Shown piece by piece: positions 53,201 through 61,838 of a stretch of DNA of 64,000 bases. The stretch comes from Endozoicomonas euniceicola (GTDB lineage: Bacteria > Pseudomonadota > Gammaproteobacteria > Pseudomonadales > Endozoicomonadaceae): the NCBI RefSeq assembly GCF_025562755.1, contig NZ_CP103300.1, positions 5,520,501 to 5,584,500 of the forward strand, written 5' to 3'. The position numbers and the translations under genes were made by a program. The notes below the pieces were generated by a model, which made no database searches, was not told the DNA's origin, and saw only the letters and a program-made list of their open reading frames with translations. Within the stretch, counting starts at the first letter, position 1; every line of letters begins with the position of its first letter.

Positions 53201-54160
53201 AAAACCGCTTCAGAGAACCAGTGGGACCCACATGTGGGTATGGGAATGGCTGCGGTGACAGTTACCCGGAAGGTTAATCAGTCCATCAGTCGCCACCTGA
53301 ACAGGCATCGTACCGGTATTGCTACTGGTGACATGTTTGAGTCAAAAGGCTTCTGGGGTGAATACTTCTACAGTAACGGTGATATGGATGACGATCGTGA
53401 AGTCCGGGGATTCGAGAACAAGGTGAGTGGTATTAACCTTGGTCTTGATGCGTTACTGAATGACCAGATGACCGTTGGTTTTGCCTTCACCTACGGTGAT
53501 GTAAAAACGGAAACCAATAATTCCGGTCGTGAAGCCGATGGTGATACCTTTATGGGTACTTTCTACACCGGCTGGACCATGGACAACTACTTCTTCGATA
53601 CCATGTGGAGCTATGGGCGTGGCAATATCGATATGAAGCGGAAGACAAGTCTGGGAACCTATAAGACTGATACCAAGAGTGACACTCTGGGGGCTCGTCT
53701 GGTCGGTGGTTACAACTATCAGTACAACCAGTGGCTGATTCAACCTCAGGTAGAATTTAACTATGCCAAAGTTAAATTCGATGACTTCAAGGAAAAGCTG
53801 GATCAAGGTCCGCTCCCACAATCGGTGAAACTGGATGACTTTGAAGTCATGGAGTTGGGTGCAGGTTTGAAGCTTATGGCTGAACATGACGTTTCTAACG
53901 GCATGCTGAAGCCAGAGTTCACCTTGATGGCTTATCGCGATTTTAAGGATGATAAGCCTGAAGTGCAGGGTACCTACCTGATTGGCGGCGGAACTTATCG
54001 CGTTGTCGGCAAAGATCGTGACCAGACCCGCGTTCTGGCAGGTGTTGGTGTGAAATATGAAATGAACAACAACCTGACTCTGGGTCTTAACTACGATTAC
54101 AACTGGCAGGGTGACTACAAAGCCCATGGTATTGTAGGAAGCGTCCGTTACGACTTCTGA
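50261..54160 (+). CDS. Type V autotransporter with coiled-coil passenger
   Basis: The 1299-residue protein has a signal peptide ending TQAAS (about residue 32), a Ser/Thr/Gln-rich linker, a coiled-coil helix (about residues 120-195, NNQLVNAKAEVANLND), a long beta-rich passenger (about 320-960) with short strands typical of a beta-helix, and a C-terminal beta-barrel (about 1040-1299). The barrel has alternating aromatic strands (FWGEYFYSNGDM, GINLGLDALL) and ends in Phe (VGSVRYDF). It carries its passenger across the outer membrane. The passenger matches no enzyme family I recognise, and adhesion is inferred. The codon use and repeats are unlike the nearby core genes, and the locus is flanked by duplicated tRNA genes. 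Confidence 0.92.
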   Translation: MKQVQVFKKTLLSLAVVSAFGGYGISITQAASQGGTNSQSASTPSTPLNSQSTKSPQVSTGSQSTSAPAQQPKSFNPTTFVQGNDNEINEHLVLLKDKISALTGNNRQTIGIKSLCQAHLANLQRVGNEIADLNNQLVNAKAEVANLNDANNQLKTDSVKKADAKAVLDIENKIKESEESVKKARQELVAFAELNQDELGLRGSFVPAVIQNAAMANSVPGVVRREKNAEPAEKVDFAVLRKASEGITVDAAKLGLDVATSVQGIGEGDFEYKARIAEARKKLDTISPDDFKKMFLVKDAKAKDPSQAKYVVPDVIRLKGYDLRHPELYSAFMDRVSKDVPELFDAAATGSDVVFTGGTVELDGLKVSPTTPLPGVHFSDPGSEAGDPLGTYVIAKGGDVYQLSVGEVKPVDTFMVENSKFHAEGVVRASKVSIKGSEVAGYHNTPDFGETALQVVAAAYKDTAIRGNPSQSAAGSVIARKRTVANFEGLKNSNLKVEGFQDVTITSSNLKSDGLGVAGRGGVGAENMTIKDSIVNMASKTEIIAQNLVVEGESTISVKEAQPGKKEVDDLTTIRGANLKKTFIETTTDKNGQQTAKEVEDNAVDTFKVGKGSKVWANVDDYEEGTVAGTLISEHIGSDSDTGRINKLVLEQGADLRKYSKTGKTIYGSKELDLTVGNGTTVIHDVNGFHSIVLDGGLLEGDLTGSGSIPAPPPPGGKAFEGSTVEMKSGTYQGGSVTNMKSFTISGPVHLMPGKSKLGKVDPASGKVDETDVKEVVIKGRVDVKSGVVFDIAKSNLDKNKSPVQVEGDVTFEKGSGLAAVVDFTSGEANPTVAYMNITGGALKLKGDNRVYLRPDKLNDKQTYKISKDLYDEYKKDPTGSYDLNVVEYQSMEGKFEAPVSEYPLINVSSVPVITPLSSPGSYQIKLRFNSDPRSAFRSVFGLSQNDAEVASAALLSSLQATSEEAGSAIFGAIQKAGYQKTASENQWDPHVGMGMAAVTVTRKVNQSISRHLNRHRTGIATGDMFESKGFWGEYFYSNGDMDDDREVRGFENKVSGINLGLDALLNDQMTVGFAFTYGDVKTETNNSGREADGDTFMGTFYTGWTMDNYFFDTMWSYGRGNIDMKRKTSLGTYKTDTKSDTLGARLVGGYNYQYNQWLIQPQVEFNYAKVKFDDFKEKLDQGPLPQSVKLDDFEVMELGAGLKLMAEHDVSNGMLKPEFTLMAYRDFKDDKPEVQGTYLIGGGTYRVVGKDRDQTRVLAGVGVKYEMNNNLTLGLNYDYNWQGDYKAHGIVGSVRYDF

Positions 54161-54229
54161 TTTAAAGCTGACTGTTTATGGTCAGTTACAATTTAACCAC
54201 CAGTGTCTGTAACAAGACCTGAACTTCAT

Positions 54230-54255
54230 GCCCTGCTTTTGCGGGGCTTTTTTTT
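54230..54255 (+). terminator. Terminator of the autotransporter gene
   Basis: GCCCTGC-TTTT-GCGGGGC with a following run of eight Ts. Confidence 0.85.
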
Positions 54256-54378
54256 GGTTCGCCGAGAGTTAGAAATAGATAGGTCTGTCAGATATTTTCG
54301 ATAAAAATCAGATGATTGTAATAATAACCGTTGACTCGTTTCGGTGAAATCTCTATAGTTCGCCTCCGTTGACGCAGG

Positions 54379-54455
54379 GCGCTCGTAGCTCAGCTGGATA
54401 GAGTACCTGGCTACGAACCAGGCGGTCGGAGGTTCGAATCCTCCCGAGCGCGCCA
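54379..54455 (+). tRNA. tRNA-Arg (ACG), copy 2
   Basis: It is identical to the gene at 49003 and stands alone before the second tRNA-Ser/tRNA-Arg pair. Confidence 0.97.
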
Positions 54456-54528
54456 CACTTTTTAATAAAGTGTTCTGATAAGTGTTTGAAAGTTAACGAC
54501 AGTTGTTGTTAATATTGAGGCGTTGATT

Positions 54529-54621
54529 GGTGAGGTGGCCGAGAGGCTGAAGGCGCTCCCCTGCTAAGGGAGTATACGGTTTGTAGCCGTATCGAGGGTT
54601 CGAATCCCTCCCTCACCGCCA
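54529..54621 (+). tRNA. tRNA-Ser (GCT), copy 2
   Basis: It is identical to the gene at 48873. The next 36 bases resemble the spacer after the first copy. Confidence 0.97.
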
Positions 54622-54657
54622 TACAGCTCAATGAACGAAATGTGCTAAAAGTTTTGC

Positions 54658-54734
54658 GCGCTCGTAGCTCAGCTGGATAGAGTACCTGGCTACGAACCAG
54701 GCGGTCGGAGGTTCGAATCCTCCCGAGCGCGCCA
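54658..54734 (+). tRNA. tRNA-Arg (ACG), copy 3
   Basis: It is identical to the other two copies and lies 36 bases after tRNA-Ser. Confidence 0.97.
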
Positions 54735-55266
54735 TATTAAAAAGCTCTGCTAAGGAATTAGCAGGGCTTTTTTCGTTTGCCAGAAATTTGCTGACCAGCG
54801 TGGGAATGCCCATGGTTGAGTTCATTTCTTACTCCAATAATGTTCGTAATCAAAAACAGCTATCAATGTGAAAAGTTTTTGCTGTTGTCAGCTAACCGGT
54901 TGCGCATTGATACAAGGATACCGGGAGTGCCTGGGGGGAAACCGTGTCATTCGGTTACTTTTAACTCATCAGGTTGTGGTTTTTGGCGATGGGCGTTTTA
55001 AAGGTAGATGATACTATGAGCTCTGGGTTTTACGGCTGCCTCTTGGTGGGCAGTGCCACGACCGGTAACGGTGGGAGAGTGGCTCGATATCGTGGTAGGT
55101 ATCGAGCTACCCTTTGCAACCGGCTTTGTTTATTTTAAACCGTTCCTATATGATACCCTTCGCTCGTTTATTGTTGTGACTGCTGTTCCTGTGTCACTGG
55201 TGTTATTACCTCTTTGTGGTCTGCACCGATGATTGCACGAAAGATGACGAGAGAGCAGGGGGGTAA
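54735..55266. other. Structured non-coding stretch after the tRNA cluster
   Basis: A terminator (AAGCTCTGCTA/TAGCAGGGCTT then T run) lies at 54742-54776. Around 55082-55110 GCTCGATA pairs with TATCGAGC. No gene or known riboswitch is recognised. Confidence 0.45.
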
Positions 55267-56802
55267 TCACCCTCTGTGGAGCCTGTTGGCCAGTTGTTCT
55301 ACAGAAGCTGCGTAATTATCAAGCATTGTCTCCTGGTGGCGGCCGTACATCATGTGTCTGACAAATGTGTTGTCAATCTGTGTCACAAAATCCGGGTTGG
55401 TCATTTTGTTTGCGACCATCTGGCAAAGCTCGGTGCGTAACCGCACCGCAGTTTTATTATCTATAGTATTGGTTCTGGCTGACTGGTAGATATCGGCCAG
55501 AGCCTGTTTGAAATCATCCGGAGTTTGCGCCACCTTCATCGAGAGTTTGAGTGGTTGGTATGTTGCAGGCATTCCCTCCATGTCTTTCAGAAAGTTCTCC
55601 ATCCTGTTTGGCATGCTCTTGACAATCTTTTTGTAGTGCGAGCCATTTGCTGTGTTTTGCTGCGGTTTTGTCTGAGTTCCTGCAATAGCTTCCTGTTTTT
55701 GTTGTTGTGGGGGAGTTGGGTGTCTGGTTGTATCAGATTGCTGTTCTGCCTTTTTGTGTTCTGCTTTTTGCTGTTTGATAGCTTTTTTATCTGCTGCCTG
55801 TTGTTTTTTCTGTTCTTTCTTTTGTTTTATCTTGTCTTGCTTTCTATTGTTTTCCTGGTGCCTGGCTGCATCCAGGTTCTTTCTGGCGTTCTCTAACTCT
55901 CTTTTTAGCTGTGGCAGCTTATTATCCTTGATGTTTGTCTGTATGTTCCTGACATTGCTTCTGAACTCGACACCCATATCGACTTTATTTTTGAGTGCTT
56001 TGCTTTCAGCTGTAGCCAGCTTATCCGCATTGCTTAAAGTCGATTTTGCAATCGATACTTGCTTTTCCAGAAAGTTTACAATGACCTTGTGTGCTTTTGA
56101 CGAGGTTGCACTTTCGTCGAGACTGGCATTTAACTTCGCAACATTTCTTTTTAGCTTTGTGTGTTTGTTGTTGAGTTCCGATGTCTGTTTGTTTTTGTAG
56201 TTAAAAAACGCCAGCTTTGCTTTTGCGTTTTTTAATTTGAACTCTGTCATTGAGAGGGTTTTTCTGGCGGTCAGGGCTTTTCCTTTTGCCCTCATTAGTG
56301 TGTCCCGGGAAGGGGGCGGCTGGGTGTTTTTCATCTCCTTGATAAGGTCGTGAAGGTCGCTAACCGCTGATCTGGCACTTTTAACCTGTGCTTTCAGAGT
56401 TTGTATCTGGCTTTTGTGTTCGGAGGCAGTATCTTTTTCCTGCACTTCAATGGATTCATGATGTATTTTCCCAAGCCTGTTATTCAGTTCATCTAACTTG
56501 CTGGTAAATTGCTGCTCCCGGGAGGTGGATTGAGCGTTTGGCAGGGTGTTTGGCTCCGGGCGTGGCAGCATGGTTTTTACCTGATCCTCAGGCAGTTTGT
56601 CTGTTTGTCGCTGGCTCAGTGTTTTAGACTGTGCTGAATCTGAGGGAGGTGGTGCCGGGCGCTTGATGCGTTTGCCATTTGTGGGGCGCACGTGTCGGTT
56701 TATTGAAGGTGCATGAACATTTTTTGCCGGTGAAGGCGATACGTCAGGGCTTAAACCTTGAGCGCCTGGCGAAATGCCCCCTGATTGAATGGTTTGTGCC
56801 AT
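55267..56802 (-). CDS. Coiled-coil protein, candidate secreted effector
   Basis: I do not recognise a family. The 511 residues have no signal peptide. The first 90 are Ser/Pro/Gln-rich and disordered. From about 95 to 360 they form long Lys/Gln-rich coiled coils (LDELNNRLGKIHHESIEV, NLDAARHQENNRKQDKIKQKKEQK), and the last 125 residues are a compact helical domain (MENFLKDMEGMPATYQPLK, ELCQMVANKMTNPDFVTQI). A flexible Ser/Pro-rich N-terminus followed by coiled coils is common in type III effectors, so this is a candidate only. No chaperone gene is adjacent. Confidence 0.6.
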   Translation of the reverse strand: MAQTIQSGGISPGAQGLSPDVSPSPAKNVHAPSINRHVRPTNGKRIKRPAPPPSDSAQSKTLSQRQTDKLPEDQVKTMLPRPEPNTLPNAQSTSREQQFTSKLDELNNRLGKIHHESIEVQEKDTASEHKSQIQTLKAQVKSARSAVSDLHDLIKEMKNTQPPPSRDTLMRAKGKALTARKTLSMTEFKLKNAKAKLAFFNYKNKQTSELNNKHTKLKRNVAKLNASLDESATSSKAHKVIVNFLEKQVSIAKSTLSNADKLATAESKALKNKVDMGVEFRSNVRNIQTNIKDNKLPQLKRELENARKNLDAARHQENNRKQDKIKQKKEQKKQQAADKKAIKQQKAEHKKAEQQSDTTRHPTPPQQQKQEAIAGTQTKPQQNTANGSHYKKIVKSMPNRMENFLKDMEGMPATYQPLKLSMKVAQTPDDFKQALADIYQSARTNTIDNKTAVRLRTELCQMVANKMTNPDFVTQIDNTFVRHMMYGRHQETMLDNYAASVEQLANRLHRG

Positions 56803-56896
56803 ATCGGTATGTAACCTAATGATATTAAAGATATTCTTTTAAGACTCCTATATAGGATAGCAACAGGGCTTGATTGCCCTGTGTGCTAAGGTGGCT

Positions 56897-58501
56897 CTAT
56901 TCGACAGTGGCTTCTGATTCGGTACCAGGTTTTAGCTTGTCTTTATCCAGGCAAAGAATGGCAATTCCTGACTTTTTTTCTGTTCTGACAGTGGTCACAA
57001 ACAGTGCGCATTTCTGTGCGGTGTCATGGGTTGTTAGTGGGTCGAAAAATGGGTAGGTGGTATCTGAAATAAACTGTGAGTTGGCGGGTGGAACTTCTAA
57101 TAACGAGGTTTTACCGGGCTGATCAATGGCATTGGATGAAAACTCGTCAGTGCTGAAGTTCTTGTACAAATCAGTTTTATATAAGAAAAGCTGGTTTCTG
57201 GGGCCCGGATTAAAGGCTCTGGACTGAGCTATGTCACCAATAAAATAGAGCTGTTTATTGTCGCCATTAAATGTCTGCAAGGTGTTTTTTGTCCACGGAT
57301 TGTCAAAAACAGACAATGGGCTGCAGTTAATTCTATCCGGGTAAATACCGCACTTCAGGATCACTGAGTAAGCGAAACCATTAAGTTTTGCAAATCCGGG
57401 AGGTGCTTTTTCTTTGGCACTGCTGCCGGAAAAATTAATGCGCGTGCGCAGATGAGCCATTATCAGGTCAGGATTGCTATTGTAGAAAATAATATCCGGC
57501 TGGAGCGTGACGTAGTTGCTGGAATTCATAATGCTGTCAGACCGGAAGGTTTTTTCTTCCCAGGTCATAGGGAAAACTTTAAAATTGCTGAATGCTCTTG
57601 AAATGCTGGTTTTCAATTCACTCAGGGCATTGCTGCTATCTTTTTGTTGATCGTACTGTTTTATTGCACTTTTAATCTGCGGTACCCAGTTGGCCTTTTT
57701 CATATAAGTTGCGGTACTGACTTCATGATTTTTTGAGCCGACTTTCTGTTGCTGTTGCCACTCTCGTCCCCCTAAAATTAAATGATCACCGCGAACTTGC
57801 CAGAAGACCTCGGGGAAAACATTGTTGGAGTTCGAAAATGAAATGTCATCCATGTCTGTCCAATGGCTTAACTCACCGGATTCCTGTTCTTTTTTCATAC
57901 TCAGTCCGACACCGCAGTATATAAGATCACGTTTTTTCACAGATTCTGGTGTTGAGCTCTCTGCAGGGCTGCTGGCTACAAAACTCACAGTGTCAGGAGC
58001 GCAGGACTTTCTTCCAATGACAAAGCTGTAATTTTCGTATCGGATTAAAACAGGGTCTATCAGCTTGCTACTATGAACCTTTGATGGTTTAAGGTTTATG
58101 TCAACAGGCATAGGGTCAGAGCGGGTAGTGGGGTCTATTTCTGTTGAGACCTCAAAAGCGTAACCTTTTCCGGCAAAGTGATCTTCATTGCGTCCCTGAA
58201 GATAGTAAGTCACTGAGCATTGTAGATGCCCCGTTACTCCGGAAGACGGTCTGCAGTTGATTTGTGCAGCGTGCATATCCTTTGTGGTGTTGCTGCTATT
58301 CGAGAAGTCCGCAGCCTCCTCAGGCTCTGAAGGGTAGTAGAGAAACCATTGCTTCTTTATGATCTCCGGATTGATTATAAGGTCAGAAGGAAAAAGGTCT
58401 TTGTCATTGGTGAATTTTACCTCTGCCTGCCCCCGGGCACTGATAAAACCCAGGAGTAGAAACAGGTAGATAATCAGGGAAAGGTTTTTTTGCCGGTTCA
58501 T
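56897..58501 (-). CDS. Secreted protein, unknown family
   Basis: The 534-residue precursor has a signal peptide (LSLIIYLFLLLGFISARGQA). The mature part is rich in strands and has scattered Cys residues (INCRPSSGVTGHLQC, KCGIYPDRINC, CALFVTTV) in pairs that may form disulfides. No catalytic motif is recognised. It is 15 bases downstream of the double HAD phosphatase gene on the same strand, so they are probably an operon and might be secreted together. Confidence 0.7.
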   Translation of the reverse strand: MNRQKNLSLIIYLFLLLGFISARGQAEVKFTNDKDLFPSDLIINPEIIKKQWFLYYPSEPEEAADFSNSSNTTKDMHAAQINCRPSSGVTGHLQCSVTYYLQGRNEDHFAGKGYAFEVSTEIDPTTRSDPMPVDINLKPSKVHSSKLIDPVLIRYENYSFVIGRKSCAPDTVSFVASSPAESSTPESVKKRDLIYCGVGLSMKKEQESGELSHWTDMDDISFSNSNNVFPEVFWQVRGDHLILGGREWQQQQKVGSKNHEVSTATYMKKANWVPQIKSAIKQYDQQKDSSNALSELKTSISRAFSNFKVFPMTWEEKTFRSDSIMNSSNYVTLQPDIIFYNSNPDLIMAHLRTRINFSGSSAKEKAPPGFAKLNGFAYSVILKCGIYPDRINCSPLSVFDNPWTKNTLQTFNGDNKQLYFIGDIAQSRAFNPGPRNQLFLYKTDLYKNFSTDEFSSNAIDQPGKTSLLEVPPANSQFISDTTYPFFDPLTTHDTAQKCALFVTTVRTEKKSGIAILCLDKDKLKPGTESEATVE

Positions 58502-58516
58502 TGCGGGAGTCTCTCT

Positions 58517-60205
58517 TTAATTTACATTGTTGCCATTTGGCCACTTTTCAGGCCAGTCCTGAATGAGTGAGCGTCTAAGTTCCGCCTGTTCTTCCCGGCT
58601 CATCCGGGAAAATTCTTTGTTCTGTTTTTCTGCCTCTCTGCTATAAAGCTGCCACATCCAGGCAGTGTTTAAAGGGTTTGGAAGGAGAATATAGTCGTTG
58701 CCGAACTGGGATGCCGCACTGGCTGCCGATGCTTTCAGGCGTGGATCAAGTTGTTGTTCTGCCAGGCTGAAGTCCGACAGCAGGTCGCCAATCATCAATA
58801 CAACGTCGTGTTTTTTCGTGTCGACCCTGCCATTCTGGATGGCGGCTCGCTTCACCTCATTGCTGCACGGTTGTTTGTGGCGGGCAGAGCAATACTCTTC
58901 CTGCAGTAATACATGCTGCTGGTCAGCATAGGGAAAATGAAAGTCTGAAAGCTTTTTAATCGTAGCGTTTTCTATATCGGCGTCTTTATTATCCGGGGTT
59001 TTTGCAGGCAGGCGTGAAGAGACGTAAAAGATTTCATAACCTTTCTGGCTGGCAGAGTTCAGAAACTCAGCCGCACCCGGAATCGGTCTGGAATACTGGT
59101 ACTCTGTCTGAAGTTCGCTGGGGGCAGGTGTTTGATCCGGTGTATCTGTAAGGTTGGCTGGGGTGGTACTGAAATCAAGCACTGTCCCTTCAATATCGGC
59201 AATGATGACCGGATTGTTGTAACGGTTGGCGGGTATTTTGTTAATCAGCTGCTCAGCCCTGTTGTACGCCTGGTAACACAGGGCGGTGAAGTCCGCTGAG
59301 GTGTGTGTCCAGACAGTGGCGAGGGTCAGCTGCTGGGCGAAGTCTTTGTCAGCAATGGTATTGAAGCGGGTGTCGCGCAAGGCTGAAAGGCGATAGTCGT
59401 GTTTTTTCTGAGGTGTCGTCTTGCTATAACCGGGGGCCAGTGAATCTTCCCAGGCGCCGTAGACCGTATTGGGAAAAAGATACCAGTCATTGCCAAAGTG
59501 GGCTTTGTTATCAATGACCCACTGGCGTCGTAGCCGGTAGTCGTTGTCAGGGGCTTCGCCAAGATCGGACAGCTGATCGCCAAAGGCCATGAGAATATGG
59601 TAGCCCTTGTCGCGGATGAATTGTCGCTTGCCTTCTTTACTGAGGGTGGTATTCGTTGTTCCCTGTAGCAGAATATGATCTTTGTCGAAGACCGGGAACC
59701 CGAACTCTTTAAGTTTATTGAACGTTGCATCTTTAACTTCATTGAAGCGCCCGCTGATATAGAAGACTTCAATGCCCTGCTTGTACAGGTCATTGAAAAA
59801 ACTAACAGCTCCCGGGAGTGCATGGGTTGTCTGGGTGTTCCACCATCGGATAGAGCGTTCTGTGCTGCGGCTCTGATCAGTACCTTGCAGGCTGGTGAAA
59901 TAAGCAGTGCCGTCAATCAGGGTATCGTCAATATCAGTGACGACAGCGAGTTTCTTGCCTTCAGGTGCTTTCTGGATGGCTGCTGGCAGGTTTTGCCGGG
60001 CTATGTTGAAGACCTGGTAGAGCAGGGCATCGTATTCCGGGGCATGTTGTTGCCAGTTACCGGCAATAACGATTTCTTCATTCAGGTTTTTTTGAGAGTA
60101 TTCGCTGCTCTGAGCTGACCCGCACAGGCAGGACAGAACTGCATAGAGCAATAAAGCAGTGGCTGTTCTGGTGTTGTGCCTTGCGTTCAGCCATATGGTA
60201 AGCAT
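58517..60205 (-). CDS. Secreted double HAD acid phosphatase
   Basis: The 562-residue precursor has a signal-like N-terminus (ATALLLYAVLSCLCGSAQS) and two HAD-superfamily class IIIB acid phosphatase domains. The first (about residues 45-280) has VVTDIDDTLIDG, motif II-like FYISGRF and motif III/IV-like MAFGDQLSDLG. The second (about 290-550) has VIIADIEGTVLDF, where the second catalytic Asp is Glu, FYVSSRLP, and LMIGDLLSDF. The first domain is probably active; the second may be altered or inactive. These phosphatases work in the periplasm or outside the cell. The two copies are divergent, so the duplication is old. Confidence 0.85.
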   Translation of the reverse strand: MLTIWLNARHNTRTATALLLYAVLSCLCGSAQSSEYSQKNLNEEIVIAGNWQQHAPEYDALLYQVFNIARQNLPAAIQKAPEGKKLAVVTDIDDTLIDGTAYFTSLQGTDQSRSTERSIRWWNTQTTHALPGAVSFFNDLYKQGIEVFYISGRFNEVKDATFNKLKEFGFPVFDKDHILLQGTTNTTLSKEGKRQFIRDKGYHILMAFGDQLSDLGEAPDNDYRLRRQWVIDNKAHFGNDWYLFPNTVYGAWEDSLAPGYSKTTPQKKHDYRLSALRDTRFNTIADKDFAQQLTLATVWTHTSADFTALCYQAYNRAEQLINKIPANRYNNPVIIADIEGTVLDFSTTPANLTDTPDQTPAPSELQTEYQYSRPIPGAAEFLNSASQKGYEIFYVSSRLPAKTPDNKDADIENATIKKLSDFHFPYADQQHVLLQEEYCSARHKQPCSNEVKRAAIQNGRVDTKKHDVVLMIGDLLSDFSLAEQQLDPRLKASAASAASQFGNDYILLPNPLNTAWMWQLYSREAEKQNKEFSRMSREEQAELRRSLIQDWPEKWPNGNNVN

Positions 60206-60313
60206 AAGGGCCTCGACAGTTTTGATTCATTTGCAATGAGTGTTAGATGAATAAAACTAGTCGAGGTTCCTGAATCAGTAATGTATTCGGTTGATTTTTC
60301 TGATTTTCCCTGA

Positions 60314-61057
60314 TTAACGCTGGGCGTGAAAAGCTTTGCCGCTCACACCCAGACTGTCTTTGCCTATCAGATAAAGGTACAGAGGCATAATTTCTTCAGG
60401 GGGGGCGCTGGCGTCAGACGCTTCCGCAGGAAAAGCGGTGGCGCGCATGGCGGTTCGTGTAGCGCCGGGATTCAGGCTGTTAATACGCACTTGACTGATG
60501 CCATCTTCTTCATCGGCTAAAGTCTGCATCAACCCCTCTGTGGCAAATTTGGAAACGCTGTACGCACCCCAGTTAGCACGACCTTCGTGGCCAACGGTTG
60601 AAGAGGTAAAGATAACTGAGGCTTGTTCAGCGGTGCGCAGTAATGGCAGCAACTCTCTGGTTAGCAGGAAAGGTGCGTTGAGATTGACCTGCATCACCCG
60701 GTGCCAGGTTTCTGCGTCATACTGGGCAATCGGTTTAAGTTCGCCAAGCAGGCCAGCGTTGTTTAGTAAGCCGTCCAGGTGGCCAAACTCCCGTTCCAGT
60801 GTGGCGGCAAGACTGGCATAGTCCTGTTCACGGGCACCTTCGAGGTTCATTGGGTAAATAGCAGCCTGGGGCCAGCCGTTGTTTTCGATTTCGTCGTATA
60901 CGGCTTCCAGTTTACTGATAGTCCGCCCCAGAAGAATGACCGTAGCACCGTGCCTGGCATAAGTCAGAGCCGCTGTCCGGCCTATGCCGCTGCCAGCGCC
61001 GGTAACCAGTATGACTTTGTTCTGTAGCAGGTCGGCAGGCGCGTCGTAATTAAACAT
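60314..61057 (-). CDS. yciK: Short-chain dehydrogenase (YciK-like)
   Basis: The start is MFNYDAPADLLQNKVIL at 61057, which removes 62 unlikely upstream residues from the longest frame. The 247-residue enzyme has the NAD(P) motif LVTGAGSGIGRTAAL, the NNAG strand, an S-Y-x3-K site (GAYSVSKFATEGLM) and the end typical of the YciK group. The substrate is unknown. It overlaps the mupP gene by eight bases and lies in the order ubiG-mupP-yciK found in Pseudomonas. Confidence 0.9.
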   Translation of the reverse strand: MFNYDAPADLLQNKVILVTGAGSGIGRTAALTYARHGATVILLGRTISKLEAVYDEIENNGWPQAAIYPMNLEGAREQDYASLAATLEREFGHLDGLLNNAGLLGELKPIAQYDAETWHRVMQVNLNAPFLLTRELLPLLRTAEQASVIFTSSTVGHEGRANWGAYSVSKFATEGLMQTLADEEDGISQVRINSLNPGATRTAMRATAFPAEASDASAPPEEIMPLYLYLIGKDSLGVSGKAFHAQR

Positions 61058-61793
61058 CTGCAGTAACTCCGGGGTGGGGTGAGCGATGGCGTGGAATGTG
61101 CCACTTATGGTTATTGAGCCAGGGTAATAGCTGGTCAGCCCGCTGGATATCCAGGTCGGCCTGCCAGCTGAACGGTTGCTCCTGCGGTGTGATGTAGCCG
61201 TAATGAGCAGTGACGGTAAACATGCCAGCGCGCCTGCCTGCAATAATGTCCCGTTCGTGGTCGCCTACATAAATAGTGGCTTCCGGTGCACATTTAGCCT
61301 GCTTGCTGGCCAGTAAAAGGGCCTCGGGGGATGGTTTGGCCTGGCTGACATTCTCCGGGCAGATCAGCGTGTGGCAGCGGTGCGTCAGCTGACTCTGTTC
61401 AACCAGTATATGCGCGTAAGGTTCGGGCTTGTTGGTGACAATACCCCAGGGAATGTCTTTGTTATCCAGTTCGTCCAGAAGAGCAGGCATGCCCGGGTAA
61501 AGTTGTGCCGGGTTGCTGCGGTCAGCCTGTTTAATCAGCCGGTCGTAGTGGTCCAGCAACCGGTTGCGCTGAAACTCGACTTCGTCAGAGCCTGGCTCCA
61601 GCTGATAGGCCAGCTGTACCAGTCGGCGCGAGCCGGCTGAGACGTTGTCGCGTATGATTCTGGCGTCCAGTAGCGGTAGCTGGTCGTCGGTCTGCATCTG
61701 GTGAACAACCGTCACAAAGTCGCTGGCGGTGTCCATCAATGTTCCGTCAAGGTCAAACAATACGCCTTCAATGGCATATTCAGAGTGTGGCAT
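61050..61793 (-). CDS. mupP: HAD phosphatase MupP (N-acetylmuramate 6-phosphate phosphatase type)
   Basis: The start MPHSEYAIEGVLFDLDGTLMD at 61793 is preferred because GGAG lies five bases before that ATG. The 247 residues carry the HAD motifs FDLDGTLMDT, IVTNKPEPY, and YVGDHERDIIAGRRAG. Position between yciK and ubiG matches Pseudomonas mupP, which recycles cell-wall muramic acid, while sequence alone would also allow a phosphoglycolate phosphatase (Gph). Confidence 0.85.
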   Translation of the reverse strand: MPHSEYAIEGVLFDLDGTLMDTASDFVTVVHQMQTDDQLPLLDARIIRDNVSAGSRRLVQLAYQLEPGSDEVEFQRNRLLDHYDRLIKQADRSNPAQLYPGMPALLDELDNKDIPWGIVTNKPEPYAHILVEQSQLTHRCHTLICPENVSQAKPSPEALLLASKQAKCAPEATIYVGDHERDIIAGRRAGMFTVTAHYGYITPQEQPFSWQADLDIQRADQLLPWLNNHKWHIPRHRSPHPGVTADV

Positions 61794-61838
61794 GGTGGCT
61801 CCGGTTGTCATTAAGCGGTTGTCATTAAGCAGTTGCCA

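Noticed and set aside
54226..54456. Frame containing a MARSGGFEPPTAW-like sequence, also seen near 48.8 and 54.7 kb
   Set aside because: It is the antisense translation of the tRNA-Arg and tRNA-Ser genes, a common false call.
55020..55130. Possible riboswitch after the tRNA cluster
   Set aside because: Hairpins are present, but I could not match any riboswitch core, and the next gene is convergent rather than downstream.
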